NCBI RefSeq assembly: GCF_009870125.1
Contig: NC_046681.1
Span: 13,281,001-13,345,000 of the forward strand
Source: Drosophila pseudoobscura
Lineage: Eukaryota; Arthropoda; Insecta; Diptera; Drosophilidae
Reading direction: 5' to 3'
Length of the DNA: 64,000 bases
Position 1 is the stretch's first letter; every line of letters begins with the position of its first letter. A program made the translations under genes and the position numbers. The notes below the pieces were generated by a model that was not told where the DNA came from, made no database searches, and worked only from the letters and a program-made list of their open reading frames with translations. Positions 1 through 12,332 of the stretch are shown here, in pieces.

Positions 1-3000
1 AAACCAATGATACCCTGCTTAAGGGCACAATAAGCCTCCCTTCCAGTGGAAAGCTTGCAGGCGACCCAAAAGATGGGGCAAGACTTGGCGCTGACGCCGC
101 TGACTGGCTGTCGAGCGACTGAACGAAATGGCAGCCGAGGAAACAAAAGAAATCCAAAATGCACACACACACCCCGACAGCTACGAAGGGGCAGGGGGGG
201 GGACCACAGGACACCAGAGCGCACCCAGACAGGACACTCGGTGTGGCAAACGAATGGCGCAGAGCAGCCGCCCTTCCAGGAGGGGGGATCCTCCTGTGTT
301 AGGTGGCCTGCCTCCGGTTCTCGTCAGTGGCATCATCGTGGGGTCCTCTTCGTTGTCCTGGTTGCCTTCTGCAACTCTCGATGTTGTCGTTGTCGTCGTC
401 GCTGTCGTCATCGTAAGTTTTCGTTTGTTTTTTGTTTTTTTTTTTGCATTTTTACACCAAAGGAAAAGGTTTTTGGATGGAGAAAATCATTTAGGAAGGA
501 AACTCGTTCATTGTCGGGAATGGAAACCGTTTCTCTCGGTGCACATTTGGTGCAGTGCTCGTCAGTGACATAAATCACAGGACAGTGTTGGTGAATGTCC
601 CCCTGTGTTGGTGCGGTGTGCGTTTGTGTGCTCGAGAGTGTGTGCAGCCGACTTGAAGCAACGCCCATTGTGCAACACTTTCGTTTTTTTGCTCTCTTTC
701 AGTTTTCTGCTTTCTTTCATTCCTTTCCTTTTTTTTTGTTGTTGCTCTTTTTGTTTTTTTCCCCACTTCCCATTTGTCGTGCCAGTGCGAGAGGAGTTCC
801 CTCAACGTTTTTGGGGGTATCTGTGGACTGCAAGCGTTCCCTCTGTGTATCTGTGAGAGTGTCCTGCCTTCTACACCTCCCTGGCATCACACTTCACATT
901 CGGAGCTGGAGTTGTCCTTCTGGTGGCCGTAACTATTTTTGCTCCTGGTTGGACATAATCGCGTCTGCATTATTGGTTGATGTTTGTTGTTCTCCAGCAC
1001 CCCCTGCACTTTGCTTTGCATAAAAAAGAACCCCCCCAGTAGTAGGAGCCCTCCTTTGGTCTGGGGCAGCACTACGTTTATCGCCTGGCAGCGTGCTGCA
1101 AGTTAGGTGGGTTGGAGACATAAATATTTTGTTTGTTCATCCTTCCCTCTAGTTCTCCTGCGTTCTCTACGTTGTTTTCCTTTTTGAAGATTATGTGTGT
1201 TTTGTTGCCTGACAGGGATCAGCATAAAATGTTGCAAGCTGAGCTTTTTTTCTCCCAGTATTCTCCTGCAATTGTAGGGTGTCAAAAGGTATGTGGGGTT
1301 TGCAGGGAGGGTATAGATTGGTGATCTGTTGATGTTTAATGAAGATATATTCCTGAGATTTTGCCGAAGCGCAAAATATACATTCTTTCCCCATGAAAAT
1401 GTGCATAAAATTAGAGATGGAGTGCTGAAACTCTGGATATACATATCTTTGTTCATTATCTATTAGTTTTTCAAATTTCATAACAATCCGATGATCTGTT
1501 AGAGTGATACAGCTGCAAGTAATGTATCGATAGCACGTAAAGATTCCCTCGTCTCTTGAGCGCTTTGAAGATCTTTCCCCTGAGAATTCCAGATCATTTC
1601 AGAGTCTATCAATCCTTGTACTGTTGGTTTTTGCCACACGTTTTTTTCTGTGTGTTTGCTCTCGCCTCGAAAGGTGTTTCTGTATCTCCTGTATGTGTGT
1701 TGGGGTATGGAAATTATCCCCCGTATGGCTCGTCCGAACCCGTGTGTGTGTGTGTGTGTGTGTGTGTGGAAAGTCCAGGCAAAAACGGGTTAAATGTTGT
1801 GGCGAATTTGTAATTAGAAATTGTCGCTTGGCGCATTTCATTCTGTTTGTTTGTTTGTTTGTCGTTTTGTTTAGTTTCAAATTGTACTCTTATTTTTGCT
1901 TATGCCAGGCTTTAAATATTACATTCAGGGTCGTAAGTAGGGCTTCTTTTGGAGCAGATTGAAGCGGCATATACAACAAAGAACCAGCCAAAAGAACTCT
2001 CTTCAATGAAAGCCTACTGAAAGTACAGTCACAGCGAGGCAGTGGCCTGTTTCATAGTCTGTAATTAATCGAATGATTTACTACCACCCACAACACTCTC
2101 TTCTCTTAAATCATTTTTGTAATTCACTCCAGCATTGTATATCCTCAGCGACCTCAATATTTTCATTAAATCATTTATTTTCACAGCGAAAAAATAAAAG
2201 AAAGCGCAGCAACACGCTTTATGAATGACTATTGAGAGAATGGCCACTTCGCTTCCCAATTTCTGACTTTAATGTTAAGGATACTCCATACACGTATGAT
2301 AAGGGAGACATTCGGAGGCGACTCTCGACTCTCGAACGAATTTATTACGGGACGCGACGCATTAAATAATGTTGTTCATTTTTATGCCTTGATGTTATTT
2401 CGGTATTTTCAACTTTACGATCATAAATGTCCAAAAAGGGTTTGATTTATATACGAAACTTTTGTGCTTTACTTCAGCAAATGGTGGACGTACAATAAAT
2501 GTGGTTAAATCTCTTGTTTTCGGGGTTGACTTCGGGGTTCAAGTGAGATGAGATGAGTCTCTGGGTTATGGTTCGCAGATTTTTACTAGGGATTCTCTGG
2601 AGAACAGATGGATGTTCTCTTTCCACCATTATTATTACTATATTCCTTCAATGAGGCACCCATCAAGTGGCTGCCCTGACATCTCCAGGATCTGTTGTTT
2701 ATGGGCGTGGCAAAACCGTTTCAAGAGCTGCCTTCCAGGTGTAATATATTACCATCTCAGCACAGCAGCCATCCTTGCTGTGTGTATGTGTGTGTGTGTG
2801 TGTGAATGCATCTTGAGTCGTCCTTGCAACGACACCGTCATCATCGTCCTCATCATGAGTGCTCCACAGCCACCATCGTCTTCATGGCCATGGGCATCAC
2901 CACCTGCTGTCATGGTATGCGGGGTCTCTCTGATCTATAGACTGGTGGAACGGCAACGCTTTCGTGTTCGACTTGCCGGGTGACTGTACCACTGCCACCT

Positions 3001-3885
3001 CTTTCCTGCTACTCCTGCAGCTTCCCCTCCAGCTAGGAGGGGCTTCCTCTCCGAAGCTTTGGCTGCAGCTTCCTCTTTGCTTCGCCCACAGCTTGGAATT
3101 TATGTGCATCCCACATGGAGCATGGTGCAGGGAGCCACGAGCCTGGAAGTCGGGCTTTTGGGGCTGTTTCTCAGGCGCGTCTCCGTGGCAATGCCAGGCG
3201 GCGTATTTTTTCTATTTCTATTTTTTCTAATGTTGTTGGCTTTTTTTTTGTGTACCCTTTCAGAGGGTCAGCCTTTTCTAATTCAAACTTTGGACAGATA
3301 TTTGTGAGGATCGATCAATAAACTATTTTTTTGTAATCAAAAACCTCTTTGTTTCTTAGGAAACTTCTAAAAAACCCAATATGTTTCAGGGATTTCTTTA
3401 AATCTAATCCAAAACGTATCAAAATCAAGGGACTACTCTATATATAACTCTACTCCCACAAAATTTATGTACCTCCAAGAGTATCCCAACCTTCGGCTCT
3501 CAAACCTTTTCCTGGTTTCTTTTTTTTTTGCTTTTGTTTTTGTATTTATGGATTTTCATTGGCGCAGCAGCCAGGAATGGTGTGGGGCAATGGGGGGGCG
3601 GGGGTATCCCTGGGTGGGGACTGGCGTGTCAAAACGCAAATGATTTATTGAACTGACAGCCAGAGCAGTGAATTTTGTCGAGTCAAGTCGCACGGACAAC
3701 GATGCGGCATCGTCGTCGTTGAATGCGACACCGTTGAGGAAAAGGACGAGGCATCTCCTTTGAGTATCCTCCCGCACACATACTGCCTTCCTGCCTCCAC
3801 TTTCTAGTTTTGCCGCCATTTCTTGTTTCGATGTTGTGCACTTTTCCTCGTCTCTCGCTTTTTGTTGCAACTTGCAGCAGAGTGA

Positions 3886-3909
3886 AAGAGAGAGAGAGAG
3901 AGAGAGAGA
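3886..3909. repeat. (AG)n microsatellite
   Basis: About 12 AG dinucleotides. Potential GAF-binding sequence, but isolated from other regulatory motifs. Confidence 0.85.
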
Positions 3910-6900
3910 TGTGGCATGAATGGGAGGAGTTTTCGCTCAACTCAACTGAAAACTGAAACCGAACTGAAACTGAGGCTGAGGCTGAGGCCCGGGCGCAAGA
4001 AATGGCACCGATGTGAAATGAAGTTTTGATTTAGTTCAAAATTTTTATCAAAAGAAACGCGTTACTGCTGCTGCTGCTGCTTCTGCTTCTGCTTCTGTTT
4101 TCCTTTTGCACCTCCCTACCTCCCTCCCTCCCGTTTTCCTCTCTTTCGGAGGTTTTTCCCTTGCAGTTTTTCTAATAAATCACAGCATGGGTTGTGTCTC
4201 CTGATATGGGCGGAGGGCGGACCTTTCGGGCGTAATGGTATTTTGATTTATGTCTCCGCCAACCATAATGCAAAAGTTCTCATACACACACACACATACC
4301 AGTATAGACACCCACACATCTATACTATAAATGTTTGAAAAAAGTATAACTAAATATTTCAATATTCTTAAATGCGCGTCCACCGAAGCGTATACGTGAT
4401 ATTTGTTCGATTGATTGATTAATGAAAGATTATCTTGAGGAAATGGTATCCTTTTTTTTGAAGAAATCTGTTATTCCACAGAATGGCTATTGAAAAACTA
4501 TTTTTATTTATTTTTATGGGTCGAAAGAATGGATTTGAAGAAATGGAATGGAATGAAATATATAATATGAAAAATAATAATATAATGAAATATTATAAAC
4601 CATAAAATAACATTTCATTGCATTTTCAAATTTATATAAAATATTTTTCCTAATTATTTAATATATTATATTTATTTTTAAGTATTTCATATTAAGATTA
4701 AATATATATAGGCTGTATTAAACCAAAGAGGAATTCTGAAATTATTCCCTATATTTTTTATATTTAAACAGAATATTTAATCGAAATATATATATGTTTC
4801 TTTTTTTTTAAATGCATGTGTTTTTTGTTTGAGAATTAATACAGTTTTATTGAAATCAAATAGAGGAAAGAATGTTAGGAAAACGTTGAAAACTGATACG
4901 TTTCTCGGGAATCTGTAATACTGAGAATATACTCCCGAAAAGACGCTTGATTTCCGGTATATTCAAGGAGATCTATGGCTTAGGCAGAGAATTTATAGTA
5001 ATTTTTGTGGACGAAAAGAAAGGATTCCTTCAATCCGAGATTAGGATGAAAATTCAACTCAGGAAAAGCTTTTAGCATTTATAGAATTTAATCAAAATCT
5101 CTTTGAAAAATATGGTTTTTTTTATTGCAATGTTATTAGGGATATACATAAACGAGAGAAGATTCCATTTGTGTGTTTCCAGCTACGAAGTATTATAATA
5201 GTACGTATATAAATCAATCATCGAATAGAGGATTGAATACGGTAATGCTTTACCGAGAACATGATATATAGGAGAAAGTGTTATAGAAAACCATACATAA
5301 AAAGTAGAATTAGTCAATAATTACAACATTGAATATAATTAATATCTTCTCAAGTATTCCTCATCTTTTATTCCATATTTTCCTGGCCTCCATTTTCCTT
5401 TCCCTCATCGTTTTCCAACCCTTTTTTAGGCCTCAGTAAATGGCCTTCGCTTGCATAGATCATCTTTTGGCATGTTGCAGGATATAATCAGCCCATTCTC
5501 CAGTTAAATAATTACAAAATTGCAATTACTAGAACAGACTTACGCTGTCCCTTTCTTTCTGCTGGAAACAATCCCAAGATTTTTCTGCTTTTCACGCAGA
5601 CATCTTCAAGATACACGCCCACCCAACACCATCACCATTGCCAGATACAGATACAGATCCACACGACGACGAAGACAACGATGATGATGATGATGATGAT
5701 GATGGCGATGAAGAAGCTGAAACCAGAAGCCTGGCCAGGACTAATGAGACTTCCAGAGGACGCTGGAGATGGGGGCCAACGCCTGCAGTGCAAAAGTTTT
5801 CCGAAAGTGTCAGAAAATGTGAATGTGATTGGGGCATGGGATAGGATAGGATAGGACGAGTGGGTAAACGGCAGCAGCAAACGAGATGAATGATATCTAG
5901 TCGGAGTGATGCATGAGTCGCATTGGGGGCGTTGGTGTCGGTGTCATGTGGGTGGTGGCTGGTGGCTGGTGGCTGGTCCTTTGGTGGCAACATGAATTCC
6001 GACGCTTCATTCGCCAGGATACACTCCCAACGAGAGGTGGAAGATGCTGGCTGCCATCCTGCCATCCTGCCCGCTGTGGCATCCATGTAAGTTGAAGGGA
6101 AGTGTACGAGACGCAGGCGTGGAAGCAGCAGCGAATGAGCATGCGAAATGCACACATATACAACGATATATACACATATATGTATGTCCTTATATGTGCA
6201 CACATACACACAAACATACACTGGGGAAGTAGGAAAACATATCCAACTCGAATCTTGTCTACAATAAATCAAATTTTATTACACTTTTCTTTATGCATGC
6301 CACAGGATATATGGCAAGCGTATGGCATGGCTCTACTGATGAGCACACACACACATAGACAGACCCCCAGATACACACACACACACACACACACAGTGGC
6401 ATTGGAAGTATCTATGAATGTGAACTGAGATTTCTCGCTCAAGCTCATTTAGTGGCGGATGGGGGTCCTTTTGTCCTTTTGGTGTTTGGTTTGGGTGGCA
6501 TTCATGGGTCTTGGTGTTTGGGTGGAATTATGGGACAGATTGACATCGTGGCAAAAAGGAATTCTCAGCATTTAAGGATATCAAATGGTGGATATATAAC
6601 TTTACCTGCGAGATATAGCTTATAGTCCTAGGAATATCCAAAACTAAAAGCTAAAAACTAGCTCTCAGAGAGAGAAATACCTGAAAAATACCTTAGCAGA
6701 AGCCTGAAAAAGTTCATTAAAGTGATCCCATTCAACCACTAGCTAATGAATAAAACAACACACGGCCCCTGTTTCCCAAAGCTTCGATTCTGAAAGTAGG
6801 GGAGCACTAAGATAGGAGTGGATAAGCCTACGGGCCGCTGCATATTGCGAATAGATTCGAACTAAGACAGGATTTAATACTCCTTATATTCGTAGTAACC

Positions 6901-6967
6901 GGTGAAATGTTATATAAGGAATTTACCCATTCAAATAAAATATAAAACAACAAGAATCTTATTTATT

Positions 6968-7105
6968 ACGAGTTTTCCTACGTTTTCAAAGACAAAACTT
7001 TGATTAAAAATAGCTCAAAAAATGATCAATTTTGCATTTGAAAGCTTCCTATTTTTCAGATTTTAAATTTAAGCTAACATTTTGTAAGCCTTTTAGCTTT
7101 TTAGA
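6968..7105 (+). repeat. Dispersed AT-rich repeat, copy A
   Basis: It shares AAAAAATGATCAATTTTG with a following ATTTGAAAGC, and ACATTTTGTAAGCC further on, with the sequence at 57.3-57.6 kb. Both copies also have a GAGTTTT segment upstream of the shared core. It is probably the remnant of an interspersed element; no ends or coding sequence are identifiable. Confidence 0.45.
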
Positions 7106-7855
7106 ATTAAAAAGTTGTTGAAAAATTTTGCTTAGTTATAAAGAAAAACGGCAGCTTATTCTAAAGAATTAAAAAAAAATACATTTTTATGAATTGAAAA
7201 CAAAAAGAAACACTAAAAATACAAGAAAATATATATATTCGTATTATAAGTCATTATATTTGTTTCGGAGTGCTAAAGCTATTAGAATGCCTGGTGTTTG
7301 TTAACTGAAGAAAAAATAGAGAGAAACTCTACTTCCGATTTGGAATGAAATGAGGTGGTCTCTCTACTATATTTAAATATCTTTGTTAGGACGATTTGGT
7401 GCTACGACAATACACAATCCAGGCAGAAATTCCATACGGCCGAGGGTCGTTGCCGCATTACAAGCAGACAAATAAAACCCCACCAGTAAAATATATATAT
7501 TCTCTTTAAATGTCTTTCATATTCATGTTTCCCCAATTTGTCCTTCATTTTGTGATCTTGACATTGTTTCCCCTCATATATTTGAGTTTCTTGTCTTTGG
7601 CCTAAAGCCTTTTTAGCCTTACGCAGCCACCTAAACGCTCCCACACACATACTTCCCCTCCTTCCCGCCCTGTCCTGTCTGTGTTGGCTTATCAAAAGAG
7701 CAAAAAAGTAAACCGTTATGTGCGGATGCATGACACTTTTGAGAATTTATGTGTTTGTATCTCATTAAGCGGTGGCAGCAGCAACAGGGTGGCGGGGTCC
7801 AGCCCAAAGGTGTCCCGTGCACACACACTCACAACTTTTTGGTGTGATGGGTGGA

Positions 7856-7873
7856 GGGGGGGGGGGGGGGGGG
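7856..7873. repeat. Poly-G tract, 18 bases
   Basis: Eighteen consecutive G, the longest of several poly-G/C tracts in the window. Length may be uncertain in sequencing. Confidence 0.85.
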
Positions 7874-9380
7874 CAAGAAAAACCGCGCTCCACCGGAAAA
7901 ACAAGCCGTCAATGAAGCCTGAAAACTGAAAACTGAGTCGAGAGATGGGTGGGGGGGTAGGTGGGTTTCCAAACAAAAGTTTTTTGAAACATTTTCCAAA
8001 AATTATCTCTTAACACAAATGTGACACCCAGCACATGCCCCATGTACCACCCCCCTGAGGCATATCATAGTCTCCTCGTATATGCATGAAAACAGAAACG
8101 AACCGAAGCCCCCACACACATCATAAATTTTAAGTGAAAATGAATCCTTTGGCAATTGAAGTTTTCGAAGGAGATTTTTCGGTGTTTGGCGTTGGATCGT
8201 CATCAACGCCATGGCAAGAGCAACAGAGATAGATATGTACATATGTATGTGGGACGGAGATAGGGATAGAAAGCTACGCACAAGCAAGAGATAGATTGGT
8301 GGGGGAGGGCCAGGGAGGGTGGGAGGTGGAGGGGGAGTGCGTCGCGTAGCGTGTGTGGAAGTTCCTATCGGTATCTCTCTGGATGTCGTTGTCTTAATCC
8401 TTTGTTGCCCATAAATCAGCGAATCGCGTTCACATTTCGCGCATGTTCCTGTTCCTGCAACAGACCCTCCCAAATCCCCCCTCCCCCTCCCCATCCCATA
8501 GCCATGTGCCCCATAATTCAGGTTTAATTAACTCTGCGTGTTTATTAGCAAATATTAGTTTACAATTTGATATGGCATGTTTTTCGGGTGGGTGCGTCTG
8601 CTCTCAACTGAGATTTCAGCCGCATTTGGGGAGCAATTGAAAAGCGAGATTAGACCGAAAGCCCAAGGGTTCCTCCAATAATAATACAGAGAATATTCGT
8701 TTCTGTTTGGAAATTCACTAATTGCAGGGGATTCAATGGTTGCAAAACTACTTCTGAAGGGTGGGAGCTATTATAGTTTCCATAGACTTTTCATACCCAT
8801 TGTTCCATTTTGTTAAGAAAGATTCCATAAATCCCTAAACTTCAACGTTTTCTTTCTCTTTCTAAATGAATTCTGGAATTCCAGCCCAGAAGTAACGTTG
8901 AAATATTCTTCATTTCAGTTGATCTTACATCTATTAATCCTTGAAGGATTATGCTATTACGAAGTTTTTCGTGAAGTTCGGTCCCCAAAATCCAATAACA
9001 AAATACACAGTTTTCGGCTAGGCGCCAGATAAGAATTTCAGTATCCGTACCACGAAAAATCGAATGAAAAATTAAATGGATTTTGTTTCTATCATGATAT
9101 TTTACAGATAGGAGAGGACGTTACACAGAACCGATTCTTCTGATCCCACTAGAAAACCTCGTAGACTCCTCACAAAAGCCTTTGGGAAATAACAACCCCA
9201 AAAATTCACCTTTTTTTCAATCGGAAACGTGCAACTTTTTATTGAACTCTTCTTTTTCGAACTATTTATTTTGGAAATTCCTTTTGTGCCGCAGATTGCG
9301 GTCTAATTTTGAATCAAAGTATTCAATTTTTAGTGTGTGTTTAGAGAAAATCATGTAAATGTTATTTTGAATGCTGCGCC

Positions 9381-9395
9381 TTTATTGCATTTATT
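9381..9395 (-). terminator. Candidate distal polyadenylation signals for tiptop
   Basis: On the minus strand two AATAAA hexamers (9395-9390 and 9386-9381) lie nine bases apart. Other AATAAA copies occur at 10281-10276 and 10199-10194. No AATAAA exists between the tio stop codon (11758) and 10281. The 3' UTR therefore runs at least about 1.5 kb and may reach about 2.4 kb. The minus strand from 10,300 to 9,350 is A-rich and gene-free, like many fly 3' UTRs. It could instead belong to a separate non-coding transcript. Confidence 0.4.
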
Positions 9396-10816
9396 ACATA
9401 TATATAACTTACACTTACGATCCTAAGGGGAGGGGATTTTTTGGGGGGAGGGCTGGGATGGTGTTACAGGGCATAGGATTGTTAGAGGAGGGCTGTGGGC
9501 ATGGCGAAAAGGAAGCGAACGGTTTCGTTTTATAAATAATATCACAAAAACTCAAATACAAGTCGTATACATAAGTATTTATATCGTATATCGTATCATT
9601 ATAGATGTAAACTATTCCCGATGATAGATTGATGCTCATGATGATGTTGATGATTGATAATGATGCTTGAAATGTTTTACATTCTCTGTAAGGATTCCTC
9701 TCCTCCGCCGAGAGGCTCTTCTCTTAGGTTTAGTTCTTAGGTTAGATATTCAAGATTCTTCTTAGTTATTGTTTGAGATTGGAGTTGCTGGTATACATGG
9801 GTTGTATATAGTATTCATATATGTATATATAATTTGTATATAATATTTATATAGTTGTTGTTTTTGTTTTTTGTTAAAATTGTGTGGCGTATACATGCGT
9901 TGCTGTGGCTACATTTTGATTTCGACTTTCTTCAAGAACATATAGCTTTTAACCTATCTTTAAGTACAGACATAGCTTTCCGTATCGTTCAAGATACATA
10001 TTTTTATATAGTTTTTTTTTGTATTTTATGGAAGGAAAGTGCTATTTGCTAATTATTTACATTTATATAATGCATTATTTTTTGGGTATAATTTTCTTCT
10101 TCTTAAAAGTTTCTTTCAGGTTAACTTTGATTTTTTTGTTTTTGTCGTTTAGGTTTAAGTTTTTTCCAAGAGTTTTACGTATACTGCGTTGCATTTATTT
10201 TTGTAAATTGCTTAAATTTAATGATTTAATTTGTATAATTATTTTTAAGTATTTCGATTTTGGTTTTTGGCACGCTTTATTTTTTCGACCAGGAACTGCG
10301 GAATCGGAATAATATGGAATAATATATTCCATGGGAACGATCGAGCCGAATTCAAGTTCCATTTATCATTCAAAAATATCGACATCCAAAGAAAGAAACA
10401 AAGTTTGTTTCGCTAGAGTTCACTTATTTTTCGTTCACTCAAATTCCGCCACTCTCATTCGCACTCAAGAGTGTTGTCCACTCAAAACCCGTTCCGTTCC
10501 ACTCAATAGTTCTGCTTCTCTTTCTCTCTCTCGTTCACCCCACCTACTTTGTTGTTTTTTCTCTCTTGCTTTCGCCTCCATCCAATCCAACTTTGACGAA
10601 CTCGTGTCGTCGCCTTTCGTCAAACGGTTCGCTCCGGCACCTATGGTTGTCTCTGTCTGGCGCGAACTGCACCCGCCCGCTTTTGTGATGGACAGCAGTT
10701 CGTCAAAGTGGTGGTAATTGAATTTCTCAAGCACTGCACTGCACTCGCGCGTGCGACTGCGATGGCATGCTGTCTGATTGGGAAACAATAAAGCCGGACA
10801 AAACACATAGCTAGCG

Positions 10817-10834
10817 GAGAGTGACGTCACTCTC
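10817..10834. promoter_or_regulatory. 18-bp perfect palindrome with consensus CRE
   Basis: GAGAGTGACGTCACTCTC is its own reverse complement over 18 bases and contains the full cAMP-response element TGACGTCA, the dimer site of CREB/ATF-type bZIP factors. It lies beside a GAGA-rich block, within what may be tio 3' transcribed sequence or an enhancer. Occupancy is unknown. Confidence 0.4.
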
Positions 10835-10835
10835 G

Positions 10836-10975
10836 ATAAGAGAGAGAGAGAGCATGGAACAAAGGGGAAACTGAATGCTGTTGGACTGTTGGGGAAATAT
10901 TCAGCAAAAGTAGGGGAAATATTTTGTGCAGAGAGAGGAGAGTGGAACAAGAGAGAGAGCTTTGCGAGAGAGAGT
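10836..10975. promoter_or_regulatory. GAGA-rich block 3' of tiptop
   Basis: Three GAGAG clusters (10840-10853, 10930-10943, 10951-10973) lie within 140 bp, next to the CRE palindrome and about 75 bp from an ATGGC (10762-10766, GCCAT on the minus strand). This resembles a smaller version of the upstream GAGA/PHO cluster. GAF binding is plausible; any promoter, boundary or PRE role is conjecture. Confidence 0.3.
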
Positions 10976-11201
10976 CTTAAATTTGGGAGCGTAAATTAGC
11001 TGCAGATATTCTCAATGTTATGCTCCACTCTCTCCATTGATCTCTGAAATGAAATCAAGGCACAAAACAGGAATCTCAGCTGCTATTTGTTGGGGTTTAC
11101 ACTCTGCAACAGAATAATGGTAATGTTAGTAGAGACTTCAGTTAAAAACGAATTTTTTTGGTAATCAGATTTATGGCCACAATAAAAAAGTCTTATAAAT
11201 A

Positions 11202-11643
11202 CAGTGAAAGCTCTCTTGGGCGGACAGGGGCTAAACTCTAAGTATGATATGTCCGCCTAATGGAAGAGATTCATTAGGAAAAAAAAACAGAAATAATTGA
11301 TGGAAATAAGTATTATTTCCTTTCAAGAATCATGTCCTTCGATTGAAGGAAACTTTCCGTTGGTAGAACTTATGGAATAACTTATGGAGTCAAAGGAACT
11401 TTTCCTGCACTTCCGGATCTCCTAGATGTAGTCCCCTAGTAGATCTTTCATATTAAATAGATTGCTTCTAGGAATAGGTTAAGGAACTGTCCGGGAGTTA
11501 AGATTTTGGTGCAAAAAGATTGTTCTGATATTTTTCTAGTCAAGGAAACAGTCGGCTAGTAGAACTCTTATTTGTAGAACTTTTAGGGGCCTGTAAATTG
11601 TAAATTCTAACTACGAATCTGTCCGCCCGTAGAGCTTTCGCTG
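11202..11643. mobile_element. Non-autonomous inverted-repeat DNA element (MITE-like, Tc1/pogo type by ends)
   Basis: The left end CAGTGAAAGCTCTCTTGGG continuing into CGGACAG (11202-11227) is matched in inverted orientation by the right end at 11619-11643. Reading inward, the right end is CAGCGAAAGCTCTACGGGCG then GACAG. Both ends are flanked by TA (11200-11201 and 11644-11645), the target duplication expected of Tc1/mariner/pogo transposons. A second inverted copy of the subterminal GGCGGACA, as TGTCCGCC at about 11251-11258, gives the left end a hairpin. There is no coding capacity in 442 bp. The element lies about 115 bp beyond the tio stop codon. The superfamily is inferred from the ends only. 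Confidence 0.6.
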
Positions 11644-11757
11644 TAGAAAAACATTCAAAAGTTTCACAATTTAGTCGGAGATCTTAGGAATTCCTCTATA
11701 ACAATCTTTAGTATAACAGACCCACTCCTCATCCTTCTTCGGCAGGTATGCCACTCC

Positions 11758-12332
11758 TTAGGCATTCTTCGATGACAGCTGCTTGGCCAATTCCGTGTAC
11801 TTCAAGAACTTTGACTGCGGACTTTCGTCATACGGATTGATGGTGGGCGATGGCGATGGTTGCTGTGCCGCTGCCACTGCCACTGCCGGACTCCTCGAAG
11901 CGGCTCTCTTGGGCGAGGCCATTGGCAGGGACTTTGGTGACTGTGCTGCAGCTCCTGGCGACTTCATGGTGGGCGAATCCTCGCCATTGTCCTTGACAAA
12001 GTGCACCTTTGAGAGGTGATGGCGATAGGCCCCCTTCGACCCGAACGGCGTATCACAGAAGGAGCACTTGATGATGGAGGCATCGCCACCGCCGCCGCTG
12101 CTGGCGCTCAGCACCGCCTCGTTGCAGGCCCAACTGAAGGCCACCAGATCGTTGCCCCCGTTGCCCATTCCCGATGTGGCAGAGCCTGTTGTTGTGGTTG
12201 CAGCACTGCGCGTATTGGAGGCTGGTGGATCTGTCGTGTCGCAGAGCTTCTGCAGTGCCGCCAAAGGATGGGCCTTTGGTTTTTTAGTGGATATATTGCT
12301 TGAGTTGTTGTTGTTGTTATTATAGCAGTGTC
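11758..12332 (-). CDS. tio: tiptop coding exon 3 (C-terminal zinc finger)
   Basis: The exon starts after acceptor TTATTTCCAG| at 12332 and ends with TAA at 11760-11758, encoding 191 residues. It opens with an Asn/Ser run that continues the Asn run at the end of exon 2, so the intron interrupts a homopolymeric tract. It carries one CX2CX12HX4H finger (CSFCDTPFGSKGAYRHH core) and the terminal KYTELAKQLSSKNA. The phase agrees exactly with the exon 2 donor (split Gly codon). Confidence 0.85.

Larger units (their letters stand above)
1..9350. other. Non-coding region, left flank
   Basis: No gene was recognised on either strand. It holds T-rich low complexity at 420-770, TG repeats at 1742-1768 and 2791-2811, a GA run at 3886-3909, CTG triplets at 4066-4095, GAT triplets at 5679-5704, CA repeats at 6372-6394, an 18-G tract at 7856-7873 and AT-rich DNA at 4,400-5,350 and 6,540-7,400. 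Open frames here are short or driven by repeats. It could hold distal enhancers of tiptop, but nothing in it shows that. Confidence 0.6.
9396..11757 (-). other. tiptop 3' flank, probable long 3' UTR
   Basis: Between the tio stop and the distal polyadenylation signals there is no coding frame. The interval 9,640-10,310 is A/T-rich with runs that are A-rich on the minus strand. From 10,430 to 10,990 it is GC-richer, with GAGA runs and a CRE palindrome. From 11,202 to 11,643 there is an inverted-repeat element. Confidence 0.45.

Noticed and set aside
5592..6272. 226-codon minus-strand frame
   Set aside because: It is largely made of translated ATG, CA and TATG simple repeats (poly-Ser, Cys/Val/Tyr runs).
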